NCBI GenBank assembly: GCA_025738555.1
Contig: JAOVFP010000001.1
Coordinates: 124,001-188,000, forward strand
Source of the DNA: Cyathus striatus
Lineage: Eukaryota > Basidiomycota > Agaricomycetes > Agaricales > Nidulariaceae
Length of the DNA: 64,000 nucleotides
Reading direction: 5' to 3'
This document shows positions 57,990 through 64,000 of the stretch, piece by piece. Made by a program: the position numbers and the translations under genes. The first letter of the stretch is position 1. The number at the start of each line of letters is the position of its first letter. The notes beneath the pieces were generated by a model that was given only the letters and a program-made list of their open reading frames with translations, did no database searches and was not told where the DNA came from.

Positions 57990-58673
57990 CCGCTTCATTG
58001 ATTTGTTAATACTACAATGATTTATTTGTATTTATGCCCATTGGTTTCCTGTCGGAATACAAATGATTTCAATAGATTGACCATTGATTTCAGTCTTCAG
58101 AGTGTTTGATTTCGCAGGCATTGAGTTCTTTCATTGATTTCAGCATAGTGAATTGATTTTGCACCTTTGATTTTGTACATTGATATATTTCATTGATTTC
58201 AGAGTAGTGGATTTCATGCCATTGATTTCGTTCATTGATTTCAGAGTAGTTGATTTTGTACCATTGATTTCACACCGTTGATTTCATACCATTGATTTCA
58301 TTCATGGATTTCAGAGTAGCTGATTTCGTACCATTGATTTCATTCATAGATTTCAGAGTAGTTGATTTCGTACCATTGATTTCGCACCAATTCGCACCGT
58401 TGATTTCATACCATTGATTTCATTCATGGATTTCAGAGTAGTTGATTTTTGTACCATTTACTTCTGATTGATTTCTTGTTTATTTATCATTGATTCCATA
58501 TGCATAACCTACCATTGATTCACATTGGTATACATTGATTGCAAATACAAGTTCTATTGATCACAGAACATGCTTTATGATCCCAAGTGCGCTCAATCGA
58601 GCTCCCAGTGACGAAACATTGCAACCCCCCGGTGCTCACCGACAGCGATCAATCAGAATCGAAGCCACTGGTG
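57990..58673 (-). repeat. Right TIR of the CxC2-KDZ transposon
   Basis: Reverse complement of 43827-44540 with small indels: TTGATTTCGTACCATTGATT arrays, then the unique 120-bp end with GAATCGAAGCCACTGGTG. Confidence 0.85.
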
Positions 58674-58681
58674 ATTAGTTA

Positions 58682-58949
58682 GACATACCTTAGATTATCT
58701 TAAGCACCACACTGGCTGTACTTCCATTCTAACAGTAGAGTATGTTCTGAATTGATATTGGAATTCTGAGTATAAATCTGAAATCTGAAAGTCTGTTCTG
58801 AAAGTATCTGAAAGCAATCACACTATCTACTATTAAAATACATTGTTCATTTTACTCTACTTGAAACTCTTGCACCCTTGAACTAAATATAAATCTAACT
58901 AAGAACTTTATGTTCATTGTTGGTGGTGTTAATACTATGTAAATAAACA
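58682..58949. other. Short interval without feature
   Basis: AT-rich with TCTGAAA repeats near 58770-58815 (TCTGAAATCTGAAAGTCTG). Nothing coding. Confidence 0.4.
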
Positions 58950-59690
58950 TTATCTAAAAGTTAGTCTTATCAATATAAACCTTGACAAAGTCCTGAATTG
59001 GTACTTCCTGGCCTGTTTTCTCCAGGTAATTGTTACACTGCCTTGCAAAAGTTTGACTAAGAGGGCCAAAAACACCAACATCAAGTGGCTGGAGCCAATG
59101 TGTTGTATGTGGTGGGAAGCAAAGAAGGTGAATATTGTTTTCAAGTGCCAGGTTGTGAATTTCTTCAGTGAGATGAGACTGATGCCCATCAAAGATGAGA
59201 AGAATAGGCTTTCCAGTGACATTATGTTCCACTGCTTGTGGTATAAATGTGTTCTTAAACCACTCAGTTCCAAGATGGTCATCTGTCCAACCATTGGGAG
59301 AAGTCCCAATCCTATATATGTGTAGGTATGTGCAACATTGTTCAAGGATATTGAATCACTCATGAAATGCCATTGTTCACATCAAACCACTCCTTGTGAA
59401 AGTGTGTTCCTGGAAATATGAAACCAGACTTGATTGCACCTCCATCTGTGCTGATGCACTCAATGATTGTAACAAGTTCAAGGTTACTGCTTGCACTTCA
59501 ATATGTTGGCTGCTTTGTTCTTGGTATGAGAAACTCTCTGGCTGGATTTTATGGCCTCCTCCATGCTGACATCCCTTTTCATCCATGTTATAGACATTCT
59601 CCCAGGGGATTTGCAAGTCTGTTCTGTTGCCTTGTAGCTGCACAGATGGTAAAAGCACCCACAGCATTGGTATGACTAGTGGTATGCACT
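58950..59690 (-). pseudogene. pogo-like transposase, DDE_1 catalytic part
   Basis: Minus strand, in two frames with at least one frameshift: LQIPWENVYNMDEKGCQ near 59570-59620 (first catalytic Asp), then KPILLIFDGHQSHLTEEIH near 59165-59215 (second Asp), then LLCFPPHTTHWLQPLDVGVF near 59075-59130 (third Asp, DDD triad). This is the pogo/Tigger-type DDE_1 transposase core. It ends DKTNF and a stop, without the C-terminal SAP-like part. Frame changes and stops make it non-functional. Confidence 0.8.
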
Positions 59691-60474
59691 GTGTGAGTAA
59701 CTGAAGTCCCAGTTGGAGCCATGATAGAAAAGATATCCAAGGTATAAGTATTCATATACTGTTATGTACTGATTCCTTCCTACTAGGAAACAGATGCGAA
59801 GACACCCAGAAGGCATAGGAGAACTATAACAAAAACCTGAAGTGAGTATGGGTATGGAAATGTAGAGCAGGAGTGTGGAAGTGAACCATGGCTTCAGCTT
59901 GTGTGCTGCGCCACCTGGATATCTTTCAGGGATGGTTCTTATTTCACAATGAATGATACTCAATGGAAGGGAACATTCCAGAGTATAGGAAGAAGCTTTG
60001 CCGCTACACTAGGCAGCAGGAGAGAAACCCAAAAGAAAACCTGGAGTGGGTTTTGGACTCAAGAGTAGGAAGAGTTTGTACAGAGTTGATATGAATACTA
60101 AAGACTAATACTACATGTAGGAAGCTATATATACAAACTAGAATCAGCCAGATATGAATGCAGAAGCATGTAGCAAAGGACAAGTTAAAGGGATAGGTAA
60201 AAGATAAAGACTGGGCAAAGTGGAGTAGGGGTGCAAATGACAAGTTCAGAATGAAGAGAAAAGAACTAAACTACATTGACCATAATGAAACAGATATGTA
60301 AGAATGGAAGGGAGGAGTATTGCTACAATTATGCCATAAGGTCATCATAGGAGAAGCTACATATCTGAGATACCCAATAGAAAACCCAATGGGTTCCAGT
60401 TATAAACCCAGACAGAAACATCAGGAAGTATAAACCTGTAGGACCAGGTATGTTGGAAGGTCATGTGGGAACCT
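59691..60474. other. ~780 bp separating the two halves of the pogo relic
   Basis: In the family, the helix-turn-helix part and the IPWENVYNMDEKG motif are separated by only a few dozen residues, so this stretch is probably an insertion. I see no terminal repeats or coding sense in it (frames at 59676-59963 and 60004-60243 are not recognised). Confidence 0.45.
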
Positions 60475-60960
60475 TCAGTAACATTGGCACAATGTATTCA
60501 GACATGGATATAACAAAGTCATCAAGTTTCTTTTGCAAAAGAATGAAGTGATCTTGTACATCAGTTTCATTGAATGCCTGGCTCTGCTTAGAATGAAGTC
60601 CTGATGGCTTTCCAAGCCTGATTGAAGGGTGCCAATGCAAGAAGTGTGCAACCCAGTTCTTTCCAGGGCAAACATGACCACCAGTGACATAGCTAATTGT
60701 GTGTCAAAGATATTTCTTGTTGAGTGGTTGGCTCTGTGCACTGAGCTCTTCAATCCAGTTAATAATAACTCATTCCTGGACATCACTAAGAAGTTGCTGG
60801 GACTCATGTGCATTCTGTCATGGTTTTGTGTAACCTTTGTATTGCCTTCAGAGTATGTGGTAGCCAACATTGAACTTCTCAGCAACCTTGACCATGGAGA
60901 GCCAGTCATCAAGAGGGAGAGTAAGCTGAGAGCATAGAAAGTCACATGTGAGATGGAGGT
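60475..60960 (-). pseudogene. pogo-like transposase, helix-turn-helix / CENP-B-type DNA-binding part
   Basis: Minus strand: LPLDDWLSMVKVAEKFNVGYHIL, then RQYKGYTKP, HESQQLLSDVQE, VIINWIEELSAQSQPLNKKYL, CPGKNWVAHFLHWHPSI and LGKPSGLHSKQSQAFNETDV. This is a pipsqueak-type HTH followed by a CENP-B-like domain. Four in-frame stops, all TGA, occur after YHIL, YTKP, DVQE and KKYL; each reads sensibly as arginine. The frame belongs with the DDE part at 58950-59690. Confidence 0.75.
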
Positions 60961-61140
60961 TTGTTTCATTGTTGACATTTTGCTTCCATGGCCTGGACCT
61001 CCCCATGTGCAAGGCTACAGCTGCCAACAGTTTCCTGTTTGGGCTGCAGCAGGCTGCTACCTGCAAAGATTTCGGAGTTCAAATCTAAGGACCCTGAATT
61101 TCTCTCTTTTGTTATGCTTGACTGTATTCTCCATATTATA

Positions 61141-63700
61141 AGTGCAATTGTGAAGATATTGTTCTGATTTTTTACAGGCTGCTTCCTATTGCCAGATATA
61201 TAATACCTCCAACTTTTGGGCCTGAAGCGATACTTCTCTGCTGCGCTTTTCAGGAAAAGGTGCTAAAAACTGCTTTTTCTTATCTAAGTTACACATATCA
61301 GTAACTTCTTCACATTTTTGTTTCAAAAAAATTTAAGATTCATAAATAGAATACATGAATGCATAATTGTACAAATTTACACAGTTATTGGATGAGCAGA
61401 TGCATTGAAAACAATGTTTTGCACAAGTAGGTGAATTTGTGCAGGTTTGCACTGCTAGGGAACCGATAGTACTGTATGTGAGTCATCCCACAAGAAAAAA
61501 AAATAAAGAAATAGGGCTATCAAGTGGAAGGGCTCACTACCACCCCATTTAACAGACATTTACCATGATAAATCAATGAAAAGGAATTTTGATTAAACAC
61601 AGGGAGGGACAATAATATACTACATTAATAGTGATAGTGATAGATGCCTTGAATTTGAAGTTCATAAGTCTGTGAAGCCTGATTTGAAAAGCCAATTCAA
61701 CAGATGTTTTTAATACAAATTAACATCACAGAAAACCTTTGATTCCCAACAAGAAATGTCACTATTATATATATACACCCATAACCATAACCATATTCAC
61801 ATATGTAAACAAATCATATCTAACATGAACGAAAAAATAAAATAAAAAACTAAATAGATATATGGCTAAAATAGCTGAAATAAGAGTAAATATTGTAACA
61901 AGCAACCGAGTGACTGAGTTCTGAGCATGAGCCTGTCTAAGAAATAATATGATGATGGTGAGATATATAGCATGAAAGATGTTATGAGGATAGATGTTGT
62001 GGTTCAAGATCTTATTGCAATCACTGAAACATAGTAGTAAGTAGATCTTGCATGAAAGTTCATAGGAGCACAGTAGGACACTTGAATGCCCACTCAGAAA
62101 AACCTTTAGTCACATAGACATCCAGACTCTATAAAGAACTGGTCATAGAGCATAAGGTGGGGGATGCTCAAAAACAGAGCAGAGTTGCTAAAAGAACCCA
62201 GGACCAGGGAAAAACCCACTCTCAGCCCTATCTGCCTTGGACCCATTAGCACCATCACTATCCTCACCACTCCCCACATCCCTCATAATCAAGCCCTTCA
62301 CCCTCCCCTCAGCCTCTGACTCATCCCTCTCAGCACTCAAAAATGAGTCCACCTCTTCCTCCTCACTTCTGGCTGGAAGAAGCTGTGATGAAAATATTGT
62401 CTGTTATAATCTGGGTGTTCGTGTTGAGGCACAGCCACATAGTTACATAATATAGTTATGTAATCATTCTCTGTATGTACACGTGTTGTAGTTTCTGTGA
62501 AATACACAGCTTTGTTTGTCACTATTGTCGGTCAGCGTTTTCAATCTGGTCTTCCTCCATGGCCAGCTCTTCAACTCTCCCCTTCTATTCTTGACATTGT
62601 CGTCAACCCCAAATTCAATGGTGCAGACATCGCCAAGTTGACCTGCTGTGACTGTGATGATAATCCCAAGCTTTGTGGGGGTGGGGAGGTCTGTAAAGGT
62701 GTGGGATTAGGTGGGAGATGTTGGGATTAGAAAGATGGCACTCATTGATATTGTTGCTAGTGAAGTTGAGGAGACCACTGCACTTGCATTTGTGGTGCAT
62801 GCATGCCTGCACAGCACCCAAACCTTGCCTGTCTCAGGCTGGTGGGTGATAACAGAATAATCTGCTCTGGCTCCTGCACATACCTCACTTGCAGGATCTG
62901 CAAAGGTGCTTGAGCCTGAGGGTGGAATAAATTTGGCTGGATGGGAGATTTCTGGAACAGATCATGTTCCTGCTGTTGCTGTTGCCCTTGCTGAGATGGA
63001 GGAGACGGTTGAGGGTTCATTGCACATTGAGGATCAATTGAGGATCATACTCAAACTACATCCAACAATCAACACTATAAACCAAGCTGATAAAGAACAA
63101 AAAACATACAATAACAAACTCCTCCTCTCACCCACATCCTTATCAATGCAGTAACATATGTACAGTGTATCAACCCTATCCACCTTAATCAGCACTCATC
63201 CATAATATCACACTAAAAAATCAACTCACATATCCTCCACAAGCCCAACACAAAATTCCCAGAATCCCTACAAGCGCAGTAATGCCCCCACCAGCAGAGC
63301 AGCTCCAAAAGCCTGATTTGGTGATATTGGAGCTATACAAATCTATCATCATCATCAGTACAACGTACTTTACAAAAAGGAACAAAAAGAGAAAACAACA
63401 TACATTCATTCTTAACCCTCCTCCCCCTCTCCTGCTCCACACTCCTCACAAGTGCTCTTGACCTCCATAGCAAATCCCAAAACTGATCCCCAGTAATACC
63501 AACATAAACCAGCACATAAGCTCTCATGGCATCCATTACACACTCAATATACACCACAGTCCATCTAACACCAGTCATAGTGAATGGAATCAGTGTTGTT
63601 CAAGGTAATTGATACCTTAGGTGTTCGGCAGGAAGTGACTTTATTCATACCTAGCACCTGGGGGTTGAGGGATACTGATTGTATATATTCCTGCAAACTC
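61141..63700. other. Interval without recognisable gene
   Basis: Short frames on both strands (62237-62455, 62497-62730, 62906-63154, minus 62757-63020) include a Cys-rich piece (LTCCDCDDNPKLC) and a Gln-run piece, but none has a recognisable family or supported exon structure. No RNA gene is seen. Confidence 0.35.
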
Positions 63701-63711
63701 CTATGATATGG

Positions 63712-63920
63712 GATGTACAGTAAAGACTGTAAATGGGAGATGAACTGTGGGGCTTTGCTAGGTTTGCTTAGAACTTGGCCTGTAACTGGTATTGTACAGC
63801 AAAGGCTGTAAATAGAAGATGAACTGGAAGGGTTTCTAGAGTATATGGCTAAAGCTGTATATGGTAACAATGACTGCTAGGAACACTAAGAAAGCTTGTA
63901 TGTACAGCAAAGGCTGTATA
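63712..63920 (+). repeat. Four dispersed TGTACAGCAAAGGCTGTA repeats with a TATA-like end
   Basis: TGTACAGTAAAGACTGTAAA at 63714, TGTACAGCAAAGGCTGTAAA at 63793, a diverged GGCTAAAGCTGTATA near 63847, and TGTACAGCAAAGGCTGTATA at 63901, where the last copy leads into TATAAAAAG. Repeated motifs before a TATA box resemble the promoter of an LTR, but the element would lie beyond the window. Confidence 0.45.
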
Positions 63921-64000
63921 AAAAGATTGGTGCTGTGGTGAAGGTTGAAATAAAGTTGAGGGCCTTGGTTGTTTCTGACTGTAGCTTGGTGGCTGCAGCA

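Larger units (their letters stand above)
43827..58673 (+). mobile_element. 14.8 kb KDZ transposon (CxC2 class) with long TIRs, decayed
   Basis: The terminal sequences 43827-44540 and about 57990-58673 are highly similar reverse complements; both contain GTGGCTTCGATTCTGATTGA and GCATGTTCTGTGATCAATAG. The flanks ATTAGTTG (43819-43826) and ATTAGTTA (58674-58681) match at 7 of 8 positions, fitting an 8-bp duplication. Contents: a companion gene on minus (45197-47953), a KDZ transposase gene on plus (49545-53394 with a displaced tail at 54971-55272), a 380-bp MITE, two inverted copies of a 1.58 kb element, and a truncated second copy of the companion gene (57465-57780). The transposase is interrupted, so this copy cannot move by itself. 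Confidence 0.8.

Overview
The window looks like a repeat-rich, AT-biased piece of an Agaricomycete (mushroom-forming basidiomycete) nuclear genome. The evidence is short introns of about 35-60 bp with GT...AG ends, KDZ transposases with their basidiomycete-type cysteine clusters, a DIRS/Ngaro-like tyrosine-recombinase retroelement, pogo and hAT relics, and an F-box/LRR relic. I cannot name the species. I see no convincing single-copy host gene that is intact; nearly all interpretable coding sequence belongs to mobile elements or their remains.

Layout. 1-5260: a tyrosine-recombinase retroelement (gag with stops, then intact RT/RNase H and recombinase frames). 6748-9014: a 2.27 kb non-autonomous palindromic repeat element with an exact 8-bp target duplication. 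9073-9435: a membrane-protein fragment. 10529-11105: the C-terminus of a hAT transposase. 11111-14449: a 3.3 kb inverted-repeat element whose spacer carries a degenerate 5' end of 18S rRNA. 14450-15222: an F-box/LRR relic. 16847-25586: an 8.74 kb DNA transposon with an exact 8-bp target duplication; it carries hairpin minisatellites, an unknown multi-exon gene and an uninterrupted CxC5/CxC6-type KDZ transposase-like gene. Its ends match those of the 2.27 kb element. 26085-27315: remains of an Agaricomycete-specific family. 28602-39159: a Ty3/Gypsy chromovirus (minus strand, paired LTRs, 5-bp duplication) with three nested insertions. 39362-40312: a pogo C-terminal fragment. 42867-43263: a solo LTR with a 5-bp duplication. 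43827-58673: a 14.8 kb KDZ transposon with TIRs of about 700 bp; it carries a divergently transcribed companion gene and a CxC2-KDZ transposase broken by a TA-flanked MITE, a TGA stop and a twin palindromic insertion that seems to have flipped the 3' end of the gene. 58950-60960: a split pogo transposase relic. 61140-64000: mostly unassigned.

How it fits together. Two unrelated-looking KDZ-type transposons lie about 18 kb apart. One has an intact transposase-like frame and a short derivative that it could mobilise. The other is a dead composite that records a sequence of later insertions. Relics of at least six families carry in-frame stops that are almost all TGA, most often where the reading suggests arginine. 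This points to CGA-to-TGA (CpG deamination or RIP-like) decay rather than a changed genetic code.
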